Assembly (NCBI GenBank): GCA_003669585.1
Contig: QWOQ01000005.1
Coordinates: 186,001 to 250,000, forward strand
Source: Planctomycetota bacterium
GTDB taxonomy: Bacteria > Planctomycetota > Planctomycetia > Pirellulales > UBA1268
Reading direction: 5' to 3'
DNA: 64,000 nt
Each line of letters begins with the position of its first letter. Within the stretch, counting starts at the first letter, position 1. Shown here piece after piece: positions 36,901 through 44,733 of the stretch. Under the pieces are notes generated by a model. It saw only the letters and a list, made by a program, of their open reading frames with translations, did no database searches and had not been told where the DNA came from. The translations under genes and the position numbers were made by a program.

Positions 36901-38195
36901 CTTTTCCACTTTTCACTCAGTGCATCCCAGTCCGATGTTCGCTGCGCAGTAGCGCGAGAAAGGGTTTCATCTCGTTCGTGTTTTATGGAAGCAAGTTCTT
37001 CGGCAAGCGTTTTTCGAAGTGCAGCAACTCGCGGAGGATATTTGTCGTTGGCAGCTTTATTTCCTGCTTCCCGCTTGTCTTTGATGGTGTCAATTCCTTT
37101 GGAATACTTGCCTTCGAGATCGGCCAGTGCCGCGTCCCGCTTGGAGGCAAGCTGTGCAAGCGTATTTTTGAAAATAGAGCTACGATCTTCACAATCCTTC
37201 TTGAATCGCTCCTCAAGTTCAGTGCTCTGAAACAATTGTCTACTCTTTGCAAAAACAGTCGCTGTCGCAGAGCATGCCCTGCCTTTCTCAAGAAGAGCAA
37301 TCAATTCAATTCGGATTGAAGTGCATGTTTGACGGGCAACACGTGCGAATCTTCGGTAAAGGAGGATTCCTCCAGCGAGCGATCCTGAAAAACAAAGCAG
37401 TCCAAGAACACCAGCAGTAATGGAGGCCGGCATCACATTGTCTGGCGATATCTTAAAATACATTCCACAGAAACCGGCGGCAGCAAACACTCCTCCGATG
37501 ATAATCGGACAAATAACCACAGCTGCTTTTGTAGCGCCAGATGCAGCGGTTTTGGCATTTTTTGTGCCCTTGAGCCGCTGAAGAGTATTGGTCGTCTGTT
37601 TTTTGAAGTCTTCAAGAAGCTTCAAGACCTCTTCTGTTTGAGGCAGTGGCTCAGAGGAATTCTGTGAGTCTGACTTTTGCGGTTCTGGAATTCGGCACGC
37701 TGCTAAAAACGAAGCTGCTGCCTTATCGGAATCCTCAAAATGAGCGGATGCAGATGCAATCTCCTTTTCCGTCTTTGCCAGAATTCGAATCGGATTCTTT
37801 CGCTTTTCCTTAAAAGTTTCTTTCTCTTGTCCCTCATCAAATTCATATTCTTCGTGAAGGGATCCATCCTGCTTTTTCCATAAAGCTTTAATCTTTGAGG
37901 CCATGACGTTACGTTGTTCGTCGAGTTTTTTGATTTCTGCGACGGCCCACGCTTCAATATGGGAGACATTAGAACGAAACTCTTTTTCCGTAGCCGAAAT
38001 CTCCTGCAATCGGCTTTGATTTGTGGTCTCCGTACGTGTCTCAGCATTATTTTTTGCCAAGGACTCTGTATTTTCAAAGCTGGAAAGAATTTCCTGTTCT
38101 TTCTTTGAGCGAGCAGCGGCCTCTAAGCGCAACACTGCCATCTGGCTGCGAAGAATATCGGGATCATAATCGGGATTACAGGAGGGAGAAGTCAC
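33969..38195 (-). CDS. EssC/EccC-like FtsK-SpoIIIE ATPase of a type VII-like module
   Basis: 1408 residues from a GTG at 38195. Residues 1-220 and about 290-450 are highly charged and predicted coiled coil. Two transmembrane helices lie at about 224-247 and 257-280. Three ATPase-like domains follow: a first without P-loop (about 540-720, with RFTIIDPLGLGKHFAGFMHL), a second and intact FtsK/SpoIIIE domain (Walker A VLIAGKTGSGKSTMMHAL near 780, Walker B VLLIIDEFQELF near 887) and a third degenerate one (about 1090-1290, ANLLVVGQREDLA). Tandem FtsK domains behind two membrane helices are the EssC/EccC layout of Esx secretion, although no FHA domains are seen and the N-terminal coiled coil is unusual. 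Last gene of the operon with the three small genes at 38223-39494. Confidence 0.85.
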   Translation of the reverse strand: MTSPSCNPDYDPDILRSQMAVLRLEAAARSKKEQEILSSFENTESLAKNNAETRTETTNQSRLQEISATEKEFRSNVSHIEAWAVAEIKKLDEQRNVMASKIKALWKKQDGSLHEEYEFDEGQEKETFKEKRKNPIRILAKTEKEIASASAHFEDSDKAAASFLAACRIPEPQKSDSQNSSEPLPQTEEVLKLLEDFKKQTTNTLQRLKGTKNAKTAASGATKAAVVICPIIIGGVFAAAGFCGMYFKISPDNVMPASITAGVLGLLCFSGSLAGGILLYRRFARVARQTCTSIRIELIALLEKGRACSATATVFAKSRQLFQSTELEERFKKDCEDRSSIFKNTLAQLASKRDAALADLEGKYSKGIDTIKDKREAGNKAANDKYPPRVAALRKTLAEELASIKHERDETLSRATAQRTSDWDALSEKWKSIRLSTQSVYDDANAIDSKAFTTWDVLSDDSQPLPDETPPGIRFGSLSLSLEKVPGGISKHSEMNKFGPTLWTQPAILKFPLQASVLLKTTTPEKERASEMLQALLLRIASGVPAGKTRFTIIDPLGLGKHFAGFMHLADYDELLITSRIWTEPQQIEQRLADTTEQMELVIQKYLRNEYESIGAYNADAEVPEPYRFIVVANFPANFTETAARRLASIATSGPRCGVFMIVSVDTKLPMPPNFSLADLEKHSTVVVLKDNSFSWNDPEFSKWPFTVEQSPSDDIFTKIVHRIGKQAKASKRVEVPFERVAPKEEAWWTGSTASEIDVPLGPAGAKKMQHMKLGKGTSQHVLIAGKTGSGKSTMMHALITNLSLMYSPDELQFYLIDFKKGVEFKVYDHYRLPHARVIAIESEREFGLSVLEQLDRELKRRGDLFRDLAVQDLAGYRGTGHPEPMPRVLLIIDEFQELFIEDDKLAQDSSLVLDRLVRQGRAFGMHVLLGSQTLGGSYSLPRSTMGQMAVRIALQCSDADASLILSEENSAARLLTRPGEAIYNDANGMLIGNNPFQVVWLGDERREKYLSKLRALADSRTDIKPLPRIVFDGNQPADPAGNQLLEELLTAGTIAGKPLLTPVAWFGDAIAIKDPTTAIFRRQGGANLLVVGQREDLAVSILAMSIVGLAAAHDPFPNGALGRSARFVLLEPAAAEEHPDLLLSQLSQWLPHEFESVGRLGVTDSLESIATEVQRRLDEQVLDGEAIFVIVRDLARFRELRRSEGDFGYSFGEDKKAGPAQNFTTLLKDGPTVGIHLLVWCDSLTNLMRTFERGTLKEFELRVLFQMSGSDSSQLVDSPMASKLGPQRALFIHEETGTLEKFRPYSFPQAPWLEIVSGTLRARRQGTPQPRPIRLSQENKPKTSEELMDFSQFSFSAEVDVPIDSSAGLPKSSSETDSFQSDSITDIMKPDGAVGDQQDETASGLES

Positions 38196-38222
38196 GGGAA
38201 AAATTATTCCTAGAAGATGAAT

Positions 38223-38459
38223 TTATTCAACGCCAAAGTCAGCGACATCTCTGGAGGCCCGAGAAAGAACTTCTGACAATCGTCCAATGGCTTCAAGCGT
38301 TTCCTTTACATCCGGAGAAATCGTTTCAATGTACTCCTTGTGAAACGCGCGACTCGTTGCATCATCCCAGGACTCCTTTGCAGATTCCCACTTTATTTCT
38401 AAGTGCTTGAGCGCAAGAGCGAGCTTTGATCCGCCACTGGACAAGTCTCCAACTTTCAT
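38223..38459 (-). CDS. Small WxD helical protein, WXG100-like
   Basis: 78 residues from the ATG at 38459 with GGAG six bases upstream (GTG one codon earlier possible). Predicted helix, a central KESWDDATSRAFHKEYIETI and a second helix. The W-x-D/G turn followed by an aromatic/acidic helix resembles half of a WXG100 (ESAT-6-like) hairpin, with Asp in place of Gly. Gap to the ATPase start is 27 bases. Likely a substrate, chaperone or structural partner of the ATPase. Confidence 0.65.
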   Translation of the reverse strand: MKVGDLSSGGSKLALALKHLEIKWESAKESWDDATSRAFHKEYIETISPDVKETLEAIGRLSEVLSRASRDVADFGVE

Positions 38460-38559
38460 CACTGGCTCCAGAAAAATGTTCGGTGTATCGATTTGCTTAT
38501 CAGAAACGTATTATTCGATTTTCAAGTCTACTTTCGCCAACAATCTGTCGCGACTCTCT

Positions 38560-39189
38560 TCACGTGACCGGAGGCGCGGGCGATTGGGGAGGGACGGCGA
38601 TTGTCTCTGGCGTGACAGGCGTCTGCGCCGCAGGGGCCTCGTCGAGCGACCGGGTGACTCTGGGGCCAGTTGCTCCTCCTTCTGGACTCGATCCACCGAC
38701 TGGTGAAGACACTTCCCGATATGAATCAAGCGATCTGACCATTCGTTCCAGTCGCGCAAGTCCCTTTGGAAGATCCGAATCAAGTCGTTCCTGAAAATGA
38801 ACCAGCCGAACACTTGCTTCACGAAATTGCTGCTGAACAATAGGACTCCAACGACGAACTGCTTCAAACTTTTTTTCCGTGGCAGCAAGTCGTGCTTTTG
38901 CTTTTTCCAGTCGCTTCTTTTCTTCGATGCACGAAGGCTGGTTATTGTCCACTTTTTTAAATGTTCGGCAGTGCTCCAAATCCTTTTGCGCTTCATTGAC
39001 GAGTTCGTAGGAGCGACGCACCTCGTTCTTCCAAAACGCAGCGCGATCAATGCAGATGTAATCAACAGCACGACGAGCTTGTTGTTCGACCTCAGAGAGA
39101 GCCTGCGCAGACTCATGCTTGTATGTCACAACGGCGCTCTTAACATCCACAAGAACGTCAATGGAACGAACTTCTGCCTGTCCCGACAT
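38560..39189 (-). CDS. Coiled-coil partner protein of the Esx-like operon
   Basis: 209 residues; GGAGG nine bases before the ATG. Almost wholly helical and charged to about residue 165, with FWKNEVRRSYELVNEAQKDL and a CIEEKKRLEKAKARLAATEK block, then a Pro-rich tail ending TPVTPETIAVPPQSPAPPVT. Two Cys (in LEHCRTF and PSCIEEK) might form a disulphide. No known domain. Position between the WXG100-like gene and the WxD gene suggests a role as secreted partner or adaptor. Confidence 0.65.
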   Translation of the reverse strand: MSGQAEVRSIDVLVDVKSAVVTYKHESAQALSEVEQQARRAVDYICIDRAAFWKNEVRRSYELVNEAQKDLEHCRTFKKVDNNQPSCIEEKKRLEKAKARLAATEKKFEAVRRWSPIVQQQFREASVRLVHFQERLDSDLPKGLARLERMVRSLDSYREVSSPVGGSSPEGGATGPRVTRSLDEAPAAQTPVTPETIAVPPQSPAPPVT

Positions 39190-39221
39190 ACGATGCCACC
39201 TCCAGAGAGTCGCTTCAAAAC

Positions 39222-39494
39222 TTACCGCTGCTGCTGATATTCCTCGACGCGCTCGGCCTTGCGTACGAGGTATGGAACATAGTCACCTGTAGATTCGACG
39301 AATCGACCAAATGAACTGAGTTGCTGTTCAAATTCTTCAGCAAACTTTTGATGTTCTTGATCGCGCCATGTACTTCCAAGTGCTGAAAGTTGACGCTGTA
39401 CTGCCTGCATCTGCGTCATCACCTCAGTGCTGAAGTGTCGGAGTCGAGCTGCAAATCGACGTAATTCTGCAGGATCAACAATAGCCTGTGGCAT
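39222..39494 (-). CDS. WXG100 (ESAT-6-like) family protein
   Basis: 90 residues, the standard length. Helix 1 (PAELRRFAARLRHFSTEVMT, then QMQAVQRQLSALG) leads to the turn STWRDQEHQKFAEEF, a W-x-D variant of the W-x-G motif, and then helix 2 to the C-terminus (ESTGDYVPYLVRKAERVEEY). The strict YxxxD/E export signal is not clearly present. First gene of the operon that ends with the EssC-like ATPase, which supports an Esx identity. The ATG follows GAAGGGAACCTCCC. Confidence 0.8.
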   Translation of the reverse strand: MPQAIVDPAELRRFAARLRHFSTEVMTQMQAVQRQLSALGSTWRDQEHQKFAEEFEQQLSSFGRFVESTGDYVPYLVRKAERVEEYQQQR

Positions 39495-39831
39495 GGGAGG
39501 TTCCCTTCTGTGGCATGGAGAGAATCACGGGTTGTTTGTGAATGTTGTTGCGAACGTTGTCAATGAGAAGTCATTTCAGACGATCAGAAAAAAGCGTTTT
39601 CAAACACGATTTCGACAATCTACCAACCCCCCTCACATTCTTAGAGGGACTCTCAAAATCATACACGGCGAGCATCAGCCACGACAGACCGCGGAGCGGG
39701 GATTGAAAATTTCCCGTTTTAATGGCCCGCTGATGGAGGTTCTGCCAGCCTTGTGCATACTCGTGATTCAAATCACAGAGATCTCTCTAGTCAAAGTCGC
39801 AGCATTCACAATTGTAGAGAAGGAAAAAGTC
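39495..39831. other. Divergent intergenic stretch between the Esx-like operon and chdC
   Basis: 337 bases. The chdC frame is open from 39427 but without family similarity before 39832, where a good ribosome site (AAGGAA) and ATG occur. Promoters for both directions must lie here; none stands out. Confidence 0.4.
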
Positions 39832-40692
39832 ATGGCAGAGGAACGTCCGGGCCACTCACACACTCCATCGACAACCCAGGAAGTTTCACTTCAACCTGAA
39901 AAAGGCTGGCATGTGAGCCATTTGTTTTATCGATTTAACCGAGATCGGCTTCAGCAGATGTCGGCAGCCGAACGCATCGAAGGCAGTCGAGTTCTGTGCG
40001 AATTACTGAGACCTGGGAATCCTGACGCCACAACTCGACTTCAGACATGGATCGTTCCTGGTCATAAGGCTGACTTCGGTGTGGTCTCAATGGATCCATC
40101 ACCACTACGAGTAGATGAAATTCATCAACGAATTCTATCTGGTCCACTCGGAGATGCGATCGAACCAGCGTGGTCATTTATCGGGCTCACCGAGGTGAGC
40201 GAGTATGTTCCCACGGTTGAGCAGTTCGGGAAGCGATTAGTTGAAGAGGGTGTCGCTGAAGGGAGTGCTGCATGGCAGGCAAAGGTCAACGCTTATGCAT
40301 CACGCGAAGAAGGCATGCGTCGAGCTCGACTCGAGCCTGATTTCCCACCATGGCCAAACGCTTGTTTTTATCCCATGAACAAGAAACGAAAAGTTGGAGA
40401 GAACTGGTTTGCTCTTCCTCTCGAAGATCGAATGAGACTCATGGCTGAGCATGGTCGTACAGGAATGACATTTGCTGGACGAGTGACGCAACTGATCACG
40501 GTGAGTGTCGGACTCGATGATTGGGAATGGGGAGTCACACTGTGGGCGCGACGCCCTGATTTTTTAAAGGAAATTGTTTACAAGATGCGGTTCGATGAGG
40601 CGAGTGCCCGCTATGCCGAGTTTGGGCCCTTCTACACTGGATACATAGCAGATCCTATTGAAATGCTTCGCCACTGCCGCATTGTGGATTGA
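39832..40692 (+). CDS. chdC: Coproheme decarboxylase-family protein (ChdC/HemQ)
   Basis: 286 residues from the ATG at 39832. The chlorite-dismutase-like ferredoxin fold is clear, with PNACFYPMNKKRKVGENWF, LMAEHGRTGMTFAGRVTQLI, SVGLDDWEWGVTLWARRPDF and VYKMRFDEASARYAEFGPFY. ChdC turns coproheme III into haem b with hydrogen peroxide, the last step of the coproporphyrin-dependent route. In Listeria-type enzymes the motif is NWYMLP, with the Tyr thought to be catalytic; here it is NWFALP. Either another residue serves or the enzyme differs in activity. Confidence 0.88.
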   Translation: MAEERPGHSHTPSTTQEVSLQPEKGWHVSHLFYRFNRDRLQQMSAAERIEGSRVLCELLRPGNPDATTRLQTWIVPGHKADFGVVSMDPSPLRVDEIHQRILSGPLGDAIEPAWSFIGLTEVSEYVPTVEQFGKRLVEEGVAEGSAAWQAKVNAYASREEGMRRARLEPDFPPWPNACFYPMNKKRKVGENWFALPLEDRMRLMAEHGRTGMTFAGRVTQLITVSVGLDDWEWGVTLWARRPDFLKEIVYKMRFDEASARYAEFGPFYTGYIADPIEMLRHCRIVD

Positions 40693-40816
40693 GATCATCA
40701 CTCTAACACAGAAGTTACTCGACTGACTCATGCACAATGGGTGCATTTGCATGTTGGAGTCTAAAATCTGGCTCGAGTCGTCTAACTCAATAACAATAAC
40801 TCTCTAACAGCAATTA

Positions 40817-41683
40817 CTACTCGGAATCACGCGCTGAAAAAATGAGTTCCATGTCGGTGCCCCTTTTCGGAACAATGCCTTCAAAAGCCTCAAACAGGAG
40901 AGCTTCGTTTGCTTGGGAACTGGCAATTGGCAGATCAAGCGTGGCGGTAGGAAAATTCGAAACGCAAATTAAATCTCCACCATCGGCCTGGTAGTACTCT
41001 TTTCCATCGCTTTGATCGGTCCAAAATCCACTGCCAGCAAAAACCCAATGCTCCTTCATCACAGTTTTAAATCGCGTGTCGCGTATCCATTGCTGCGCAG
41101 GTACCTGCTGAAGAATTCCATCAGAATTCGTCCACTTCACTTCGACTAATACGCGAGGACCGCGAGCAGCAACGTATGCCGGATCAAAGGAAACCGGACT
41201 GCCAGGCATCAACCCAAGCGCGAGGAGTCCGGCATGGACCAACCGTGCCGAACAACGAACTGCCACAATCGATTCGTGTTCTTTTGTGTTACGAGGACAT
41301 GCAAAGAATTCAATCGGACCCCGATCGAGAACCACGCGTCCTCCGACAACGAGAATCTTTTTCTTCGGATCAATCCAGACATCATCCACGGGCGATAGTC
41401 GAGTGAGTTCGGGATGATTGTCAGGCGTAGGCTCCGTAGGCCCCAATGAATCAGCCGCATTTTCTTCAGGATGATCAGGTGTGCTCAATGGTACGATAGG
41501 GTCAATCGTGTGACTTCCGGCATTCACATCGCCGTCACGCTGCAACGACTCAGGTCCAAGGGACGGTACCTTTCGAATAACGTTTGATCGATCCACAGAA
41601 TGATTTTCATGAGGAGCAGGGGCACATCCGATAGTTGCAGCTGCTGTGAACAGAAAGCCATATAAAACATTTCGCATGGACAT
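40817..41683 (-). CDS. YdjY-domain lipoprotein
   Basis: 288 residues from the ATG at 41683 (ATG at 41677 also possible). Lipoprotein signal MSMRNVLYGFLFTAAATIGC with the lipobox Cys at position 20. A Pro/Asp-rich linker runs to about 95, then a domain with VWIDPKKKILVVGGRVVLDR, IEFFACPRNTKEHESIVAV and SARLVHAGLLALGLMPGSPV matching YdjY-type planctomycete proteins. Function unknown; probably exported and membrane-attached. Confidence 0.75.
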   Translation of the reverse strand: MSMRNVLYGFLFTAAATIGCAPAPHENHSVDRSNVIRKVPSLGPESLQRDGDVNAGSHTIDPIVPLSTPDHPEENAADSLGPTEPTPDNHPELTRLSPVDDVWIDPKKKILVVGGRVVLDRGPIEFFACPRNTKEHESIVAVRCSARLVHAGLLALGLMPGSPVSFDPAYVAARGPRVLVEVKWTNSDGILQQVPAQQWIRDTRFKTVMKEHWVFAGSGFWTDQSDGKEYYQADGGDLICVSNFPTATLDLPIASSQANEALLFEAFEGIVPKRGTDMELIFSARDSE

Positions 41684-42003
41684 AAAAACTTTTTCCGTAC
41701 GATAGTAAAAATGAACAATTTTCCGATGCATTTATGGTCCACAAACAATGTGAGTCACAAGTCGGATCAGTCAGTACAAAACGATCATAAACCTGCTTGA
41801 AAGGCAGTGCAGGAGTCAACAATATCCTGAACTCAACAAGATCCACTCATTTTCCTCTCAAACACGGCAATGGTCTTGAAAACGCTCAGCCTCCTGAGAG
41901 ATTTTGCGTTCAGCGGAACCATCCGGGAAGGGTTCGATTCAGATCGCTCTGTAGTTGTAGGCTATCGCGCAGATCTATTCGATAGATAGAAAGATGCCAC
42001 ACG
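41684..42003. other. Divergent intergenic stretch
   Basis: 320 AT-rich bases between the YdjY lipoprotein and the 640-residue unknown gene. No promoter pair or RNA structure that I can support. Confidence 0.35.
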
Positions 42004-43926
42004 ATGTCCAAAACACACGATGACAGAAAAACGAAGCGGCGCGTCTCGTCAGAGTTACAAAAGAAAAGATCGAAAGAGAATGTTTCCCAACCACATGTTG
42101 ATCCAGAAAAAGTAGATACACACACACTCAACGCCGCGCAACAACAAACAAATAAAGGAATCAACAATACGGCCTGCAACATCGAGGATTCCATCCGATC
42201 TCGGGCTATTCTGCTTGTAAAAACCAAATCAGCACAGAAGACAATTCGCTCACTCGCATCGAGGTGTGAGCAAGTACTTGTTCGAGTGAGGCTTCGAAAA
42301 CTTGCCTCACAGATGTGTCTTGCGAAGAATGACGCCAGAGCGTCTGCGGGCTTTGAAGCAGCTCTTTCAGCATGTCTTCACGAGGCAATCACGAGCTCCA
42401 GCAACACTGATACTGACCAATCCATTGAGCTGGAAGCATTTGTTTGGGGTTTGGCATGGCTTGCGAGACATGGATGCGCCGGAGAAAATGCCGGAACAAT
42501 TCTCGAAAGCCTCGTCACAGTAGCGCATCAAAAAATCGAGCTTCTGAAAAATCGCGATACCTTTTCTGCGGAATTTGTTCTTGTTCTTTCGCGACTGTTT
42601 CATGATGTTGAAGCATGTCGACAACTCGAGAGCATCGTCCGACAATCTCTGGAGGAGGAGATTGGCAGACTCGTTACGAGCAGCGGAGTCGTCGTTCTGG
42701 ACGGAAGCTTTACGGTAACAACGCGAGTCGTGCGATGGGCTCGTGTCAGGAACCTCGCGTACCTCACCGGAGGAGCTGTATGGGGGGCCGAAACGGAAAA
42801 GTCTTGGTGCCGTGCGACGATCTTCACATTGCGTTTGCTGAGTCCACACGGAAAACTTCCCGTGGAATTTGGGAATTCTCGTGCAGTAAAAACGCAGCCG
42901 TTTTTGCAGTCTGCACGTTCAATGCGAAGTGGAAAGATAAATCGAACCCTTCGATGCATGCACAATCGGAGCAAACGCATCACGCGTGCAGAAGGGAAAA
43001 CACTTTTACCTCTGCACATGCACTGCGAGCATTCTGCAGTTGCCGTTATGCGAAGTTCATGGGGTGTTGGAGCGATTCGCGTGCTGTTGGAATATCGACA
43101 GTCATCTCCAAAGCTTGAAATATCTGTTGGAGACAGGCTTCTTCTATCCGGATCATGGGAATCATCAATTCAGTACGGAGATCGAAATCTTTTCATCGAG
43201 GGGCCTTGGACTGTCTCCTGTTTTGAAGTCGAGAAGCATGCCGCATTTTTAGAAATTAGTGCTCCTCTTTCAGAGAATTTAAGACTTACCAGGCAGTTGG
43301 TTCTTCTGCCTGGGGAGAGCGTTGTAGTTCTAGCCGATGCTATTGGTCCCGACACAGATTCTGAAAATGCCTCTAGAGCTGTTGTACCATCAAAGAATGG
43401 AGAGGGCAGTGTTTCTCGAGTTGTGGAAAATAGTGCATTAGTCGTTTCATTTTCTCTCGAGTGCGCGTCGCGCACTCGAGTAGAGCAGCTGGAAGAGACT
43501 CGTGAGTGCATCGGGTACGACTCAAAGGTTCGTTTTGTGGCGATTCCACTCGCGCTTCCCGAATGGTCGAGCACATGTACAGCAGGAGAGCTCGTTGCTC
43601 AATCCGCTAAACTCATGATTCGTCAGCGTACAAACGCATCTCGAATGTATGTTCCGCTATGGTTCGATTTCAGACCTTCGAGAGTATCCGCACCTCGAAC
43701 TTGGCGGCAGTTGACAGTTGCTGAGTCAATGCGAATTCTACGTCGTGACGAGGCAGCCTGCTTCCGCATTCAATCTGATAATCGGCAGTGGTTGCTCTAC
43801 CAATCACTCGATATGCCAAACAATCGTACGGCGCTTGGGTGTAACATGGCCTGTGATTTTTTGCTCGGTAGACTGAAGGCCAATGGCATCATTGAGCGTC
43901 TGATTGAAATTGGTTCCTCGACCTAA
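42004..43926 (+). CDS. Unrecognised 640-residue protein
   Basis: I do not recognise a family. The first 65 residues are polar and basic (KTKRRVSSELQKKRSKENV), then an alpha-helical region to about 290 with no signal peptide, then a beta-rich half (about 335-640) with SSWGVGAIRVLLEYRQSSPK, LLLSGSWESSIQYGDRNLFI and RLTRQLVLLPGESVVVLADA. The order (helical toroid-like part, then beta-sandwich part) recalls heparinase II/III-type proteins, but the usual Tyr/His catalytic set is not evident. An 11-bp perfect inverted repeat lies inside the gene at 43456-43480. yggS follows after 18 bases, so they may be co-transcribed. Confidence 0.7.
   Translation: MSKTHDDRKTKRRVSSELQKKRSKENVSQPHVDPEKVDTHTLNAAQQQTNKGINNTACNIEDSIRSRAILLVKTKSAQKTIRSLASRCEQVLVRVRLRKLASQMCLAKNDARASAGFEAALSACLHEAITSSSNTDTDQSIELEAFVWGLAWLARHGCAGENAGTILESLVTVAHQKIELLKNRDTFSAEFVLVLSRLFHDVEACRQLESIVRQSLEEEIGRLVTSSGVVVLDGSFTVTTRVVRWARVRNLAYLTGGAVWGAETEKSWCRATIFTLRLLSPHGKLPVEFGNSRAVKTQPFLQSARSMRSGKINRTLRCMHNRSKRITRAEGKTLLPLHMHCEHSAVAVMRSSWGVGAIRVLLEYRQSSPKLEISVGDRLLLSGSWESSIQYGDRNLFIEGPWTVSCFEVEKHAAFLEISAPLSENLRLTRQLVLLPGESVVVLADAIGPDTDSENASRAVVPSKNGEGSVSRVVENSALVVSFSLECASRTRVEQLEETRECIGYDSKVRFVAIPLALPEWSSTCTAGELVAQSAKLMIRQRTNASRMYVPLWFDFRPSRVSAPRTWRQLTVAESMRILRRDEAACFRIQSDNRQWLLYQSLDMPNNRTALGCNMACDFLLGRLKANGIIERLIEIGSST
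43456..43480 (+). repeat. 11-bp perfect inverted repeat within a coding region
   Basis: CTCGAGTGCGC, 3-base loop GTC, GCGCACTCGAG. It encodes part of LECASRTRVEQL. Strong predicted hairpin in both DNA strands and mRNA; purpose unknown. Confidence 0.85.
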
Positions 43927-43944
43927 GAGTTGAACGGACGAAGA

Positions 43945-44673
43945 ATGTTTTCTAGCAATGCACAATCACTTACAATTCGATCCAATCTGGATCATGTTGT
44001 GCAGCGAAAAGATGCCGCTTGCAGACAGGCCGGACGCAATCCCAACGAAGTGCGACTGGTGGGTGTCACCAAATACGTTGACGAATTACTGGCAAGAATT
44101 CTCTGCACGGCTGGATGCTTTGATCTGGCTGAAAGCAGACCGCAACGAATTTGGAAAATGGCAGAATCGCTTGCGGATTTCTCAGCTCTCCAGTGGCATT
44201 TAATTGGCCATCTGCAACGCAATAAAGTACGTAGGACGCTCGAGAGCGTGTCGCTCATTCACACCGTCGACAGCCAAGAGTTGATCGATTCAATCGAATT
44301 TGAGTCCAAACGCCGCAATCAGACTACTCATCTACTGATCGAGGTTAATCTCTCGGGAGATCCTGCACGAACCGGTTGCATGATGAGCGATACGCCGCGC
44401 CTCGTTGAGTTTGCGCAGTCAAAGCCGCACTGCTGTGTAAAAGGCCTGATGGGAATGGCAGGCATATCTGAGGACATTGGAGCAGCCAGGCGAGACTTTT
44501 CACGATTACGGGTGGAAAGGGATCGAATTGCAGGAACCAATACCGCTCAACTACCGGAGCTTTCGATGGGGATGACCGCAGATTTTGAAGATGCGATTCT
44601 AGAAGGGGCGACGATCGTACGCATTGGATCTGCACTTTGGCAAGGAGTATTAAAGCAAGGTTCACACGACTAG
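43945..44673 (+). CDS. yggS: YggS/PLPBP-family pyridoxal-phosphate homeostasis protein
   Basis: 242 residues from the ATG at 43945; an in-frame TTG at 43930 is weaker. Alanine-racemase-like TIM barrel that binds PLP without racemase activity. PLP-lysine in VRLVGVTKYVDELL near 41, WHLIGHLQRNKVR near 83, LIEVNLSGDPARTGC near 131, GLMGMA near 168, LSMGMTADFEDAILEGATIV near 206 and RIGSALWQG near 227. It may be co-transcribed with the upstream unknown gene and converges with greA. Confidence 0.92.
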   Translation: MFSSNAQSLTIRSNLDHVVQRKDAACRQAGRNPNEVRLVGVTKYVDELLARILCTAGCFDLAESRPQRIWKMAESLADFSALQWHLIGHLQRNKVRRTLESVSLIHTVDSQELIDSIEFESKRRNQTTHLLIEVNLSGDPARTGCMMSDTPRLVEFAQSKPHCCVKGLMGMAGISEDIGAARRDFSRLRVERDRIAGTNTAQLPELSMGMTADFEDAILEGATIVRIGSALWQGVLKQGSHD

Positions 44674-44733
44674 CCAGCAGGGCCAGTGAGATGAATGCAG
44701 CGACGAGACACACAGGACACAGTGTGGCGAAGC

